DNA of 64,000 bases from Flavobacteriaceae bacterium YJPT1-3 (GCA_029866965.1 CP123444.1:1653501-1717500); one strand, 5' to 3'; numbered from the stretch's first letter, positions 36,047-46,964 are shown. Program-made: numbers and translations. Notes: a model not told the origin generated them from the letters alone.

Positions 36047-38386
36047 ATGCTAACACTGAGGCCCGCATGGAGTATATGTTTACTTGTTTTTATACATGTC
36101 TGGAATAGCTATGCTTCTTCTCCAAAGGGGCCTATTTCTGCGGAATTGTTGAAGAGTAAAAAGACTTTGGAAAAGAAAGCAGTCGGGGAGATAGTACTGC
36201 ATCTCAACAAGTCTATTTTTTATCAAGGAGAATCGCTCTGGTTTACAGCCTATGTCACAGGTGACTCAGAATTAGCCACAATCGATTTAAACTTTACGCT
36301 AGGTATTTATGATGCTCAGGGACGTCTATTGAAAAATGGATTTTTTTACCTAGAGGATGGCGTAGCCCAAGGCACACTTTCCTTGAAGTATCCTCCCGGG
36401 GAATATGTCATAAAAGCCGGATTGCAGCAAGAAGATGAAATAATAGAAGGAGTAAAAAGTACCACTATTATTCGGGTTCAGGATCAATTGGGATCCGGTT
36501 CGGAAAATTCTGCAAGTCTTTGGGAGGTGGAGTGGCATCCTGAAAATAAACGGTTGGTGACCAATGTTCCTAATCGCCTCATGTTTAAATACGTTTCCTC
36601 GGGACCATTCATGCAGCAGATTGACGAACTCTACCTGAGTGATGGGGAACAGCGGATTTCGAATGCATCAGTCTACCATAATGCTCTAGGATATGGGAGT
36701 ATTACGTGGACTCCCGAGTTTGATCGTGAATACCAATTGGTCATCAAAACCTATGACAGAAAGAGTTACGAGATCGGGCTTCCCAAAGTCTATAAAAAAG
36801 GCTTTTCCGCTCAGTTAAATCCCCTGCTAAACAAGTCAATTCTGGTTACCTTATCGGATACTCGATTGCGAGAGGGAGAGGAAGAAACCTATACCGTGCA
36901 GCTAGGTAAAAAGGGTGCATATCTCACCACCATGGTTCAACTAGGACAAGAACCAAGATCCCTCCGTTTTACAAAGTCAGAGCTACCTCCCGGTATTACT
37001 ACCATATGGATTTTTAACCAAGGAGATTCTTTGGTGTATCAGCGCACATTTCTAACCGAATCCGCAAGACCAGTTTTTGACTTCCGAGGTCTGAACATTC
37101 ATTCGAAATTGGAAAAAGATTCAGTTATCCTAAATCTTTCAGGAGGAGGTCATTTTCGTTCTTTATCGATGACAGTGCTTCCCAAAGATTCTGGAGCAAA
37201 AAGTTATAACGACTGGAGCGAGCATTTGTCTCCCGGTAGAAGACTCAGTGTTTTAGTTGGGCAAGAGCAGTCGAAAAATACCCGAAAGCGATTAGCCGAT
37301 GCCAATCTCGTATTAATGGAGTCAACTGATTCTCTCAATATATCAGACGCAGCCTACCCCGCCATACCGCTATCTTCATCTGGATTTAAAATGAAGGGCC
37401 AATTGCGCCTGACGGGAATCCATGAGCAGCGGAATATCATGCTCTACCAACAATCGGTAGGGAAGTTGTACACTACTTCATTGAGTAGTAATGGACAGTT
37501 TGAATTCAAAGGATTATATCTGGCTAGAGAGGAAAACATTCAATTTACCGCCAGACTGGACGAAAAGATGGTTTATAATCCTGAAGTTAAGTTTCAAATC
37601 AGTCCGAATTTGGTCGAAGATTCTATAGAGGTCGAGGGCTTTTTTGTGAGTCGAGAAGCATTGAATTCCGAAAATTCGACGGATAGTGTGGACTCCACTC
37701 AGGTCTTTTTAGGAGAAAACAGAACACTATTGGAGGAAGTAGTATTGACTGGTGAAAGTAAGGAAAATCAGCTGGAAAGGCGAGAGGAGTTTAATCCCTT
37801 CTTCGATGGTTATAAGATTGGGCCGGAACTGTTGAAAAAGTATACTATGCTTTCCATGTTTATACGAAAACTGGGCTATCGAGTGGAATATACAGCCAGC
37901 GGCAGATTGGTAATTCTTAGCCGTAGGATCAAGGAAGGACCACCTAATATTTACGTAAATGGAGTGCGATCAAGTAATGTGTTTGATGACATTCCAATGG
38001 ATGTGGTGAATGAAATTTACCATGAAAATGTGGGCTTGGATTGGAGTCCAGCGGGCTCCATTCATATCTATCGGCGTGCAGGGAAGTATGAAAAGCGTCC
38101 GGTGGTCTTCAGTGAGCCCGCTTCTGTTGGATTTTTACCGGCATCAGTATATGAGAACCCTATAGTTTCTGGGGCATTTTTTAAGCGCTTTCGCGAAAGC
38201 GCAGCGGTGCACTGGGAAGGTGAAATTGAATTCAATAATCTGGGTGAGGCCCAGATCGAATTTCCACATTTTGGCCTGGATGCAGTCTGGATTCGTTTCG
38301 CCGGATGGACCAAAGAGGGTGAATGGGTCTCCTGGGATTCTGAAATCTCCTTAACTCCCGTTCAAAGTGCTGAAAATTCCCGCTGA
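36047..38386 (+). CDS. Large secreted envelope protein with MG2-like N terminus and plug-like C terminus
   Basis: 779 aa. Signal peptide (SICLLVFIHVWNSYAS). The first 130 residues resemble the macroglobulin-type MG2 strand domain seen in Bacteroidota envelope proteins: VLHLNKSIFYQGESLWFTAYV, with LHxNKxxFYxGE as core. The middle is low-similarity beta-rich sequence. Residues 600-690 look like a TonB-receptor plug remnant (PNIYVNGVRSS, EIYHENVGLDW, SIHIYRR). No barrel follows, so it is not a receptor itself. Family members of this shape are usually annotated only as hypothetical. It holds one palindrome copy (Phe-Arg-Glu-Ser). Confidence 0.8.
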   Translation: MLTLRPAWSICLLVFIHVWNSYASSPKGPISAELLKSKKTLEKKAVGEIVLHLNKSIFYQGESLWFTAYVTGDSELATIDLNFTLGIYDAQGRLLKNGFFYLEDGVAQGTLSLKYPPGEYVIKAGLQQEDEIIEGVKSTTIIRVQDQLGSGSENSASLWEVEWHPENKRLVTNVPNRLMFKYVSSGPFMQQIDELYLSDGEQRISNASVYHNALGYGSITWTPEFDREYQLVIKTYDRKSYEIGLPKVYKKGFSAQLNPLLNKSILVTLSDTRLREGEEETYTVQLGKKGAYLTTMVQLGQEPRSLRFTKSELPPGITTIWIFNQGDSLVYQRTFLTESARPVFDFRGLNIHSKLEKDSVILNLSGGGHFRSLSMTVLPKDSGAKSYNDWSEHLSPGRRLSVLVGQEQSKNTRKRLADANLVLMESTDSLNISDAAYPAIPLSSSGFKMKGQLRLTGIHEQRNIMLYQQSVGKLYTTSLSSNGQFEFKGLYLAREENIQFTARLDEKMVYNPEVKFQISPNLVEDSIEVEGFFVSREALNSENSTDSVDSTQVFLGENRTLLEEVVLTGESKENQLERREEFNPFFDGYKIGPELLKKYTMLSMFIRKLGYRVEYTASGRLVILSRRIKEGPPNIYVNGVRSSNVFDDIPMDVVNEIYHENVGLDWSPAGSIHIYRRAGKYEKRPVVFSEPASVGFLPASVYENPIVSGAFFKRFRESAAVHWEGEIEFNNLGEAQIEFPHFGLDAVWIRFAGWTKEGEWVSWDSEISLTPVQSAENSR
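38185..38202. repeat. Iterated palindrome copy 7 (18 bp)
   Basis: GCGCTTTCGCGAAAGCGC, perfect over 18 bp, near the 3' end of the MG2-like gene. Confidence 0.95.
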
Positions 38387-38549
38387 AGCAGGTCATTTTG
38401 ACAGATTTTTAAATCTCAAAATCAGCGTATTAAGACTATCCATTCCTGGGATGATAGAGACCTCTCTAAATGGCCTGTTTTCTTCACATTTTGTTGATAA
38501 CTTGCCGCAATTGGCGTGGCTTTTGCACGGGTTAGGGTACCCCTTTTTT

Positions 38550-38557
38550 TATATTTG
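38550..38557 (+). promoter_or_regulatory. TAnnTTTG -7 box for gyrB
   Basis: TATATTTG, exact consensus, 36 bases before the ATG at 38594. The 207-base gap from 38387 contains this box and no gene. Confidence 0.6.
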
Positions 38558-38581
38558 TTTGTTATACAATTTGACTAGTAA

Positions 38582-40534
<1,953 letters not shown>

Positions 40535-40557
40535 GCTCAAGCGTATAGAAGAGTAAG

Positions 40558-40584
40558 AATACCCGCCACGAGCGGGTATTTTTA
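40558..40584 (+). terminator. Terminator after gyrB
   Basis: AATACCCGC (40558-40566), CACGA loop, GCGGGTATT (40572-40580) and Ts. Confidence 0.9.
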
Positions 40585-40672
40585 TGAATACGATATGCAT
40601 TTAATCGTTAAAAAAGTGTATTTCAGCGTATTTTTTATTTAATTTGCTGCAGTAGAAACCTAACTTAACTGT

Positions 40673-41686
40673 ATGAAACGCCTAATTTTAATTGTCGGTC
40701 TATTGACCGGAAGCCTCGCTCAAGCCCAGATCAGTAGCGGGTTTGAGTCGGTGATTGCCGCCGGACAGGAGGATGCGAATACCATCATGGACGCCTATAT
40801 GAATCCAGCGATGGAAGGACTAGTGTATGCCATGAATGGAGGTTGGTATCATTCGGCAAAAACGCATAAGAAACTTGGATTCGATTTGACGATTGCCTAT
40901 AGTGGCGCAATGGTGCCTGAGGATAAGGAGTTATTTGCTTTTTCTGAATTGGAGTTCAATAACATGATAACAGCCAATCCGGATCTTTCTCCTACTGCAG
41001 CCGGTGGAGGAGAAGGCGCTCTGGTTACGGTTATGTTAGAGGGCACCGATGAAGAAGTGCAATTCCGTATGCCTCAAGGCGCCAAGGACGAACTGCCGTT
41101 CAATGCAGTTCCAGCACCCATCCTACAGGCTTCTGTTGGATTGATTTATGATACGGATGTCATTGTTCGATTTGTCCCGGAAGTGGGTAGTGACGATATT
41201 AAAGGCAGTCAGTTTGGAGCCGGATTAAAACACAACCTGATGCAGTACCTGGGACCCTTGGATAATTTACCCTTGAACATCTCTGTTTTAGGGGCTTTCT
41301 CGACCATGAATGTCGATTACGATTTTACCGATGGTGAGATTATCGCCGGAGATAACCAACGGGCTGAATTTAAATTGAACTCGTTTACGGTGCAGGCCTT
41401 AGCTTCTCTTGATTTCCCGATCGTTAGTGTATACGGTGGCTTGGGCTATGCAGGAGGTTCTTCCTCATTGAAAGTACTGGGGACCTATGAGATCGACTAT
41501 GAGGTGGCCGGTGTATTCAGTCGTACCGAGACCTTTGTTGATCCTATCGATCTGGACTACGACCCATCCGGGGTTCGTGCCACGCTGGGTGCCCGATTGA
41601 ATCTGGCCTTCTTCAAACTATTTGCAGACTACACCCTGCAAGAATACAATACATTAACGGCTGGTATCGCCTTTAGTTTTAGATAA
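40673..41686 (+). CDS. Outer-membrane beta-barrel-like protein, DUF6588 type
   Basis: 337 aa. Signal peptide LILIVGLLTGSLAQAQ. The start of the mature chain (FESVIAAGQEDANTIMDAYMNPAMEG) and the GGWYHSAKTHKKLGFDL segment fit the DUF6588 family found beside gyrB/mdh in Flavobacteriaceae. Amphipathic strands and the terminal AFSFR, close to a BAM-type Phe signal, suggest a barrel. Function unknown. Confidence 0.82.
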   Translation: MKRLILIVGLLTGSLAQAQISSGFESVIAAGQEDANTIMDAYMNPAMEGLVYAMNGGWYHSAKTHKKLGFDLTIAYSGAMVPEDKELFAFSELEFNNMITANPDLSPTAAGGGEGALVTVMLEGTDEEVQFRMPQGAKDELPFNAVPAPILQASVGLIYDTDVIVRFVPEVGSDDIKGSQFGAGLKHNLMQYLGPLDNLPLNISVLGAFSTMNVDYDFTDGEIIAGDNQRAEFKLNSFTVQALASLDFPIVSVYGGLGYAGGSSSLKVLGTYEIDYEVAGVFSRTETFVDPIDLDYDPSGVRATLGARLNLAFFKLFADYTLQEYNTLTAGIAFSFR

Positions 41687-41747
41687 TTTATGCAAATATG
41701 CGCCCGCTCACCGGCGGGCAGGAATGCGTATTTAAAAATATCCCCCT

Positions 41748-42290
41748 ATGAAAAATCCAATAGCTTTAGTAACGGCTTGTCTAATACTGTTCTCTTCTTG
41801 CGAAATGGCCGATGAGAATATTCCGGTCACCGAGTTTGAAGAGAGTGTAGCCCTTAAAGCCTATTATGACGTATCTTTTTCTCTGGACAATAGTGCTCGT
41901 TTGTTTTCTACGCTTACTGGCGAAAGCTATGCAGAAGAAATGGTTGACGAGACCAGCGGGCCCTTGATTGATCTGGTATCGATCACTAATGAGGCCTTTA
42001 TCGCATTCACCTCACCCGATGATGAACAGGATGATTACGAGGTGCCTAATGCTTCATTTACCGCTATTCAACATCTCGACAGTCCCATTACAGCAGCACA
42101 GTTTGATAATATGGTCAACGGAAATCTCCTCGCCGAAATGGAAGTTGAAGCTGATAATGAGTCTATAGGGATCAGCGACTTTAAAGACCATATCATCGTG
42201 TTTAGAAATGCGGCCGGTGAGCAGGGTGCCATTAAGTTAAGAATGCTCAACGCTGAACGTTTGGTGGTCGACATAAAAATTACCCAATAG
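41748..42290 (+). CDS. Hypothetical lipoprotein
   Basis: 180 aa. LVTACLILFSSC is a lipoprotein signal with lipobox Cys at residue 18. The mature part is acidic, with no recognised domain. A hairpin without T tail (GCCCGC/GCGGGC, 41702-41719) sits between it and the upstream gene. It is the last core-like gene before the AT-rich island and has its own terminator. Confidence 0.78.
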   Translation: MKNPIALVTACLILFSSCEMADENIPVTEFEESVALKAYYDVSFSLDNSARLFSTLTGESYAEEMVDETSGPLIDLVSITNEAFIAFTSPDDEQDDYEVPNASFTAIQHLDSPITAAQFDNMVNGNLLAEMEVEADNESIGISDFKDHIIVFRNAAGEQGAIKLRMLNAERLVVDIKITQ

Positions 42291-42310
42291 TCTGAGACCA
42301 TTTTAGTTGT

Positions 42311-42338
42311 AACCCGACCCTGGCGTCGGGTTTTTTTG
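42311..42338 (+). terminator. Terminator at the left edge of the island
   Basis: AACCCGAC (42311-42318) and GTCGGGTT (42325-42332) with T7. Confidence 0.88.
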
Positions 42339-42431
42339 TGGGATGCCACCGGGAGTTGGATTTTAGGCTTTTGTTAAAATGATTCTGTCTCGTAAATTGT
42401 ATTTGACCTACCCAAAATACTAAACTAATTA

Positions 42432-42930
42432 CGTGAAGAAAACAAGGTTAAAAAGGCGATGAACGCCGATTTTAGACTCGATACCTTTTTGTAATTAACA
42501 CTACCAAAAAAGTTCTGAGGCCTCATTCGCGCAGGGCTTTAGTAGAGAGAATCGTTAAGGATGAAGGTCGAGCATCTTATGAACTCGTGCGATCGAATGT
42601 TTGTACCGTTCGATGCGCTACTACCCAAACAAGCCCGATACTTACGATTTCATCGACTAGCTGACAGAAGTGTCTGATAACCGCCAATAGAAACTTCGAC
42701 TTGCTCTATGAACGCATTAACAAGCAAGGACTTCAATGAAATTGTAAGAGGTTGCCAAGCATGTGACTCAGTTGAAGACAAAGACGCGGCTGCTAAAAGG
42801 AACTAAAAAGCTTTAGGGGGTTCCTTATGCACTCATGGAAGAATAAAGGACAGATTTCAAATGTGGACCACCAATACAAGGTAAAAAGCTTTTTATGTTA
42901 AACCGTAAGTACGACTTTAACATTTAGTTA
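42432..42930 (+). pseudogene. Decayed IS3-family transposase (orfA end plus orfB start)
   Basis: Several short translated pieces line up in order with IS3-type proteins but in different frames and with stops. Frame 42432-42494 reads REENKVKKAMNADFRLDTFL then stop, like the leucine-zipper end of orfA. From 42533 comes ALVERIVKDEGRAS, from 42607 RSMRYYPNKPDTYDF, and from about 42692 NFDLLYERINKQG, which follow the orfB start (VERIVK.EG, SMYYY.., FD.LYERI...G). The rest of orfB with the DDE residues is lost or unreadable. No intact inverted repeats were found. It shows mobile-element traffic at the island edge. The stretch 42931-43429 has no gene that I can support. Confidence 0.65.
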
Positions 42931-43429
42931 TTATATATTAAAAGAAAATTTTGTGAGCTGCAAATATGATTTGGTTAGTATCAGAGAGGAAATAGCGATC
43001 TATTTTAAGTACATGGCTATAATGGTCGAAAACATACCTAAGACCATGTCCAGTGTCATTATAAATTATTAAGAGTAATTGTAGTACATCGAGATGAAGA
43101 TATTCCGCTAGGCAAGCCAGTGGGCATGGCTTTGTCGGAAGGTTCGACAGAACCTATGATTAAGGTGTATTGGCTAAGTATTACTCCATGTATATAGATA
43201 AAATATCCTGAAGACCGAACAATTCAAAAAGTGACACAAACTTTTCCCTTTCCTCGAGCCCTATGAGAAGCAGATCGACCGAATTTTTTGTAAGATTTTT
43301 TCAAAGGGGTTCGCTGCTTTGAAAATTTATTTGCGTACCATACGAAAACGGGTTAATTTTTTTGAGTAATTTTTGATTCTTATAGAAATAAACGTAATTT
43401 ACTTGCTTAATAAATTACAAGTAATTCTG

Positions 43430-45007
43430 ATGGACAGTATGCTGTATATCCTGTTAAAGTTGTTGAAGGCTCATGGATATAAAATCAAAGTTCAAGAACT
43501 AAGAGAAAGATTATTTAGCGACCCTGATAAAAGCGCAGTCGCACTTATAAATACACTCGACTATTTTGAGGTAAAAAATGTGGTTGCTAATGTTCCTGAA
43601 AGCGCTTTTAATGAATTGCCTAAATCTTTTATTGCACAAATTAAAGGGAGCAATCAATTAAAGCTTGTTTTAGCGACAAAATGCGATGATAAAAAAGTAA
43701 AATTTGATTCAAGGAATAAACCGTCTACTTTTGTACCAATCAGGGATTTTTTGAATAGTTGGACTGGTTTTGTAATTGCTATTGAGAAAAATGCAAGTCC
43801 ACCTCAAAAAAAACCACGTAAACAAAAGATAAACTACTGTATTATTCTATCTACGTTGTTGGCAACTTACTATATCGGTATAACAAGTATGCCTTTTTTA
43901 AAGTCAGTATATTTTTCATTAGCTTTAATTGGCGTTTATGCGAGTTATTTGGTGGTGAAGGAGAAATTGGCCTCTTTAGGTAATTTATCAAAGTTTTGTG
44001 TAGGTTCTAAAATTATGGGCTGTCAGTCGGTTGTAAATTCTGATGGGGCAATTTTTTTTAAAAAAATAGATCTTGCAGACGCCTCTATTGTTTACTTCTC
44101 ATTTATTTCAATAAGTTTTATTTTTTTCCCTATTATTATATTATTCAAAGCACTATCTCTTCTCTCATTACCTTTAATTCTGTACTCAGTTTATTATCAA
44201 TTATTTATTATAAAAAAAATTTGCGTCCTTTGCTTAGGAATTGTTGGGATTTTGCTATTACAATTTGTTGTTATAACTATGATGACTAACGATGAGAATA
44301 TAAATTTGTTAACATTGTTGCCGACGTCCTTACTTTTGAGTTTAATTACAGTATCTTGGATGAATATTAAGAGAATGTATTTAAACCAGATATTAAGCGA
44401 AGAATTAAGCTTAAATAATTTGACTTTTAAAAGAAATTATCATTTGTTTTTAGCCTATTATGATAATTTACCCCGGGTTGAAACAAATGAGGATTCCATT
44501 TTTGATATTTATCTAGGCAATCCTAATGCTGACGTTAGAATTCTAACTGTAACCAATCCCTTATGTGAATTCTGTTTTGAGACATACAATGTATTCATGG
44601 ACCTGCTTAAGAAATATGAAAATGAAATCGTAATAAAATTTCGGTTTTTTATTTCAGACATGAATAGAAATAATGCAGAAACAAAAATTGCGGAAAGATT
44701 AATTGATTTATTCCTAAATGAAAAAGACTCTTTTGAAGATGCATTTCAGCATTGGTATGCAAAAAAAACTTCTATTCAAGAATGGTTTAATAAATGGGGC
44801 TATTGTAAGAACGAAAGTATAAATGAAATACTGAATTTGCAAAGACAATGGTCTGTCAATAGCAATGTTCAATCTAGACCTTCAATATTTATCAATGGTA
44901 AATATTTTCCAAAATTTTATAATCCAGAGGATATAAGGCACTTCATTAGGCCTCTCATAGATTTTGAAGGTAAAAAGAAAAATACAATTGTTGATCCTCT
45001 CCTTTGA
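43430..45007 (+). CDS. VKOR/thioredoxin fusion with degenerate C39-like N-terminal domain
   Basis: 525 aa from the ATG at 43430 (a TTG at 43373 is in frame but lies in the promoter-like stretch). Residues 1-120 resemble a C39 peptidase-like domain (ALINTLDYFEVKN, LPKSFIAQ, FLNSWTGFVIAIE) but have no N-terminal Cys and no active His, so it is a dead version, perhaps for leader binding. Residues 135-285 are a four-to-five-helix VKOR domain with Cys190, Cys198 and the CVLC pair Cys265/Cys268. Residues 355-510 are a thioredoxin-like domain with CEFC (Cys379/Cys382). It should make disulfides outside the inner membrane. It is the first intact gene of the RiPP island and the likely oxidant for the CSGC precursor tail. 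Confidence 0.88.
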   Translation: MDSMLYILLKLLKAHGYKIKVQELRERLFSDPDKSAVALINTLDYFEVKNVVANVPESAFNELPKSFIAQIKGSNQLKLVLATKCDDKKVKFDSRNKPSTFVPIRDFLNSWTGFVIAIEKNASPPQKKPRKQKINYCIILSTLLATYYIGITSMPFLKSVYFSLALIGVYASYLVVKEKLASLGNLSKFCVGSKIMGCQSVVNSDGAIFFKKIDLADASIVYFSFISISFIFFPIIILFKALSLLSLPLILYSVYYQLFIIKKICVLCLGIVGILLLQFVVITMMTNDENINLLTLLPTSLLLSLITVSWMNIKRMYLNQILSEELSLNNLTFKRNYHLFLAYYDNLPRVETNEDSIFDIYLGNPNADVRILTVTNPLCEFCFETYNVFMDLLKKYENEIVIKFRFFISDMNRNNAETKIAERLIDLFLNEKDSFEDAFQHWYAKKTSIQEWFNKWGYCKNESINEILNLQRQWSVNSNVQSRPSIFINGKYFPKFYNPEDIRHFIRPLIDFEGKKKNTIVDPLL

Positions 45008-45117
45008 AAGATTTTTCAGAAATTTAGTAATAATATTTTTACAATCGAACAAGATGGCCATTAAATAGGGATAGCTTGAACTATTATTTAAAGCAATATT
45101 GATAAAATTGGAAAGCG

Positions 45118-45357
45118 TTGGAATTTCTTCGTAAAGTACAACTCATAGAGAGGATAGATAAATTAATTAAGTTAAACTCGACGGGCACAGCCGATGATTT
45201 ATCAAGACGTTTAAATATATCTAGGCGAAGTGTTTACAACGTTATCGAGCTAATGAAAAAAATGGGCGCACCTATTGTTTATTCAAAAAGTAGGAGAACA
45301 TTTTATTATTTGTATCGATGTGATTTGGTATTCGGTTTTATAAAGAGCGAAGATTAA
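45118..45357 (+). CDS. Small helix-turn-helix protein
   Basis: 79 aa from a TTG start; no ATG is available in frame before a stop at 45103. The sequence LIKLNSTGTADDLSRRLNISRRSVYNVIELMKKMG is an HTH_11/DeoR-type winged helix, followed by a two-strand wing (APIVYSKSRRTFYYL). No effector domain. Likely local regulator of the RiPP cluster; the precursor promoter begins just downstream. Confidence 0.75.
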   Translation: MEFLRKVQLIERIDKLIKLNSTGTADDLSRRLNISRRSVYNVIELMKKMGAPIVYSKSRRTFYYLYRCDLVFGFIKSED

Positions 45358-45478
45358 TAGTTATAAAAAAAAGTATCATTTAGTTCAGAGTGCAGAAAAA
45401 ATGCATAGTTTATTTCTAAATTTATCTCAGTGCAAAGTTTAAAAAGCGCCTAGGGCTTTCTCTGAACCCCTTAAAGTG

Positions 45479-45485
45479 AGGAGGT
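45479..45485 (+). promoter_or_regulatory. Displaced Shine-Dalgarno-like AGGAGGT before the precursor gene
   Basis: AGGAGGT, fully complementary to an anti-SD core, but 19 bases before the ATG at 45505, far beyond the usual 5-9. Flavobacteria rarely use SD sites, so the match is odd: either part of a folded leader, a foreign ribosome site, or chance. Confidence 0.4.
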
Positions 45486-45504
45486 AATCATAAATACATT
45501 TATT

Positions 45505-45690
45505 ATGTTAAAATTAGAAGATTTTAAAATCAAAGAGATTGAAACTTTAGATTCAGTAACTGGTGGTGGTGAATGGGATACTATTTACGCAAGTACACGC
45601 ACACTTTACATTAATGGCTGGAAAATCTTAAGCTACGAAACAGGCGGAGACTGGTGTAGCGGGTGTGACCAACCTGAACCTCAACAATAA
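45505..45690 (+). CDS. RiPP precursor peptide, double-glycine leader, CSGC core
   Basis: 61 aa. Leader residues 1-21 (LEDFKIKEIETLDSVTGG) have the amphipathic pattern and Gly-Gly end of Bacteroidota natural-product precursors. The expected cut after Gly21 leaves a 40-residue core with Thr26, Ser30, Thr31, Thr33, Ser43 and Thr46 as possible ester donors and Glu23, Asp25, Glu45, Asp49 and Lys40 as partners for an ATP-grasp ligase. The tail has Cys51-Ser-Gly-Cys54, then DQPEPQQ. It is followed by a perfect terminator before the ligase gene, which should give precursor in excess over enzymes. Only one copy is present. Confidence 0.88.
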   Translation: MLKLEDFKIKEIETLDSVTGGGEWDTIYASTRTLYINGWKILSYETGGDWCSGCDQPEPQQ

Positions 45691-45878
45691 TTACAATACA
45701 AAATGTGAACACTGCCATACTACGTTTCAAAATAGTCAATCAAATGGTTTGTTCGATTTAAAATTTTAGTATTTACGAGCATTATAATTGATTTTGGGTA
45801 TGCGGTAAAGACGTTTGCCGAAATTGTGAAATGTTTCAAATGCTGGGCAACCCTGGTAATTATCAAAAGTATAAATTT

Positions 45879-45918
45879 ACCTCTACGTACAAATTAATTT
45901 CTACGTAGAGGTTTTTTA
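45879..45918 (+). terminator. Terminator between precursor and ligase genes
   Basis: Perfect 11-bp stem ACCTCTACGTA (45879-45889) / TACGTAGAGGT (45902-45912), 12-nt loop, T6. The gap 45691-45878 has no supported gene; a broken Cys-rich frame is noted separately. Confidence 0.92.
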
Positions 45919-45935
45919 AGTTATTACTAATCTAA

Positions 45936-46964
45936 ATGACGGATCATTTAATTATAACTGCAGATGCGGACCATTCTTCAAATGAAGTATGTAATTGGTT
46001 TTACAGATACGGAGTACGTTTTAAGAGGTTAAATCTCGATTCTTACAAAGAAATTAATAGTAAGAGTGACTTATACTCAGACTATTTCAATTTCGATAAT
46101 ATTGATCTGAGTATTCCTGACGAAATAGTATCGTTTGATATAGATTTCAAAGAGAAATACCGTTCCATATGGTACAGAAGACCAAATTATAATATTGATA
46201 ATATGGTTGTTGAGCAAAATCTCTCAGGGATTTCGAAGTTTCTTTTCGAGAAAATAAGATTAAATCAGAAATCTGAATTAAAAGAACTTTATGAGTACAT
46301 TTTCAATTTTTCATTGAAAGGATCACGCGTATTGGGTAATAGGATGAAAACTAGAGTAAATAAATTGGAGACTCTTTCACTAGCTGTCGAGTTAGGTATT
46401 TCTATTCCCAGGACTAAAGTGTTGTCATGTAAGAGTAAATTGTTGGAATTTCAAAGTGAGGTTAATAAAACTTTGATAACAAAATCGATTTTTGAACCAA
46501 TATTAGCTTCGGATGATTTGGGGCGATCATTTACTTCTTATACCAACCTTTTAACAGATTCAGTTTTAGATAAGATACCTGATCAATTTTTTCCAAGTTT
46601 AGTGCAAGAAGAAATAGAGAAAGATTTTGAGATAAGAACTTTCGTTTTGGGAGATGAATTTTATAGTATGGCTATATTCTCTCAGAATAATGAACAAACA
46701 GCCGTAGATTTCCGCAGATACGATCTGAAGAGACCTAATCGGACTATTCCTTTTATTTTACCGAATGAATTCACTGATAAAATAAAAGATTTGTTAAAAA
46801 TTATAGGACTTAATACGTGTTCAATTGATATAATCAAGGGTGCGAATGGGAAATTATATTTTTTAGAAATCAATCCTGTTGGCCAATTTGGAATGGTTAG
46901 TAAGCCGTGCAACTATAATCTTGAGTATAGAATATTTAAATATTTAACGAATGATGATGAATAA
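45936..46964 (+). CDS. ATP-grasp peptide ligase of the grasp-with-spasm type
   Basis: 342 aa. ATP-grasp ligases of this group, related to the microviridin (graspetide) ligases, activate Asp/Glu side chains and join them to Thr/Ser or Lys of the precursor core. Marks: SIWYRRP near residue 70, LVQEEIEKDFEIRTFVLG in the grasp lobe, and the metal-binding end ...FLEINPVGQFGMVSKPCNY (ExNPxGQ). It follows the precursor terminator by 18 bases and overlaps the following small ORF. The ring pattern it makes cannot be read from sequence. Confidence 0.9.
   Translation: MTDHLIITADADHSSNEVCNWFYRYGVRFKRLNLDSYKEINSKSDLYSDYFNFDNIDLSIPDEIVSFDIDFKEKYRSIWYRRPNYNIDNMVVEQNLSGISKFLFEKIRLNQKSELKELYEYIFNFSLKGSRVLGNRMKTRVNKLETLSLAVELGISIPRTKVLSCKSKLLEFQSEVNKTLITKSIFEPILASDDLGRSFTSYTNLLTDSVLDKIPDQFFPSLVQEEIEKDFEIRTFVLGDEFYSMAIFSQNNEQTAVDFRRYDLKRPNRTIPFILPNEFTDKIKDLLKIIGLNTCSIDIIKGANGKLYFLEINPVGQFGMVSKPCNYNLEYRIFKYLTNDDE

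Noticed and set aside
41702-41719. GCCCGC/GCGGGC hairpin as terminator
   Set aside because: It has no T tail; kept only as a note in the following gene.
42931-43429. Intact transposase or passenger gene left of the VKOR fusion
   Set aside because: All frames are interrupted; only short pieces remain, not enough to name a second element with confidence.
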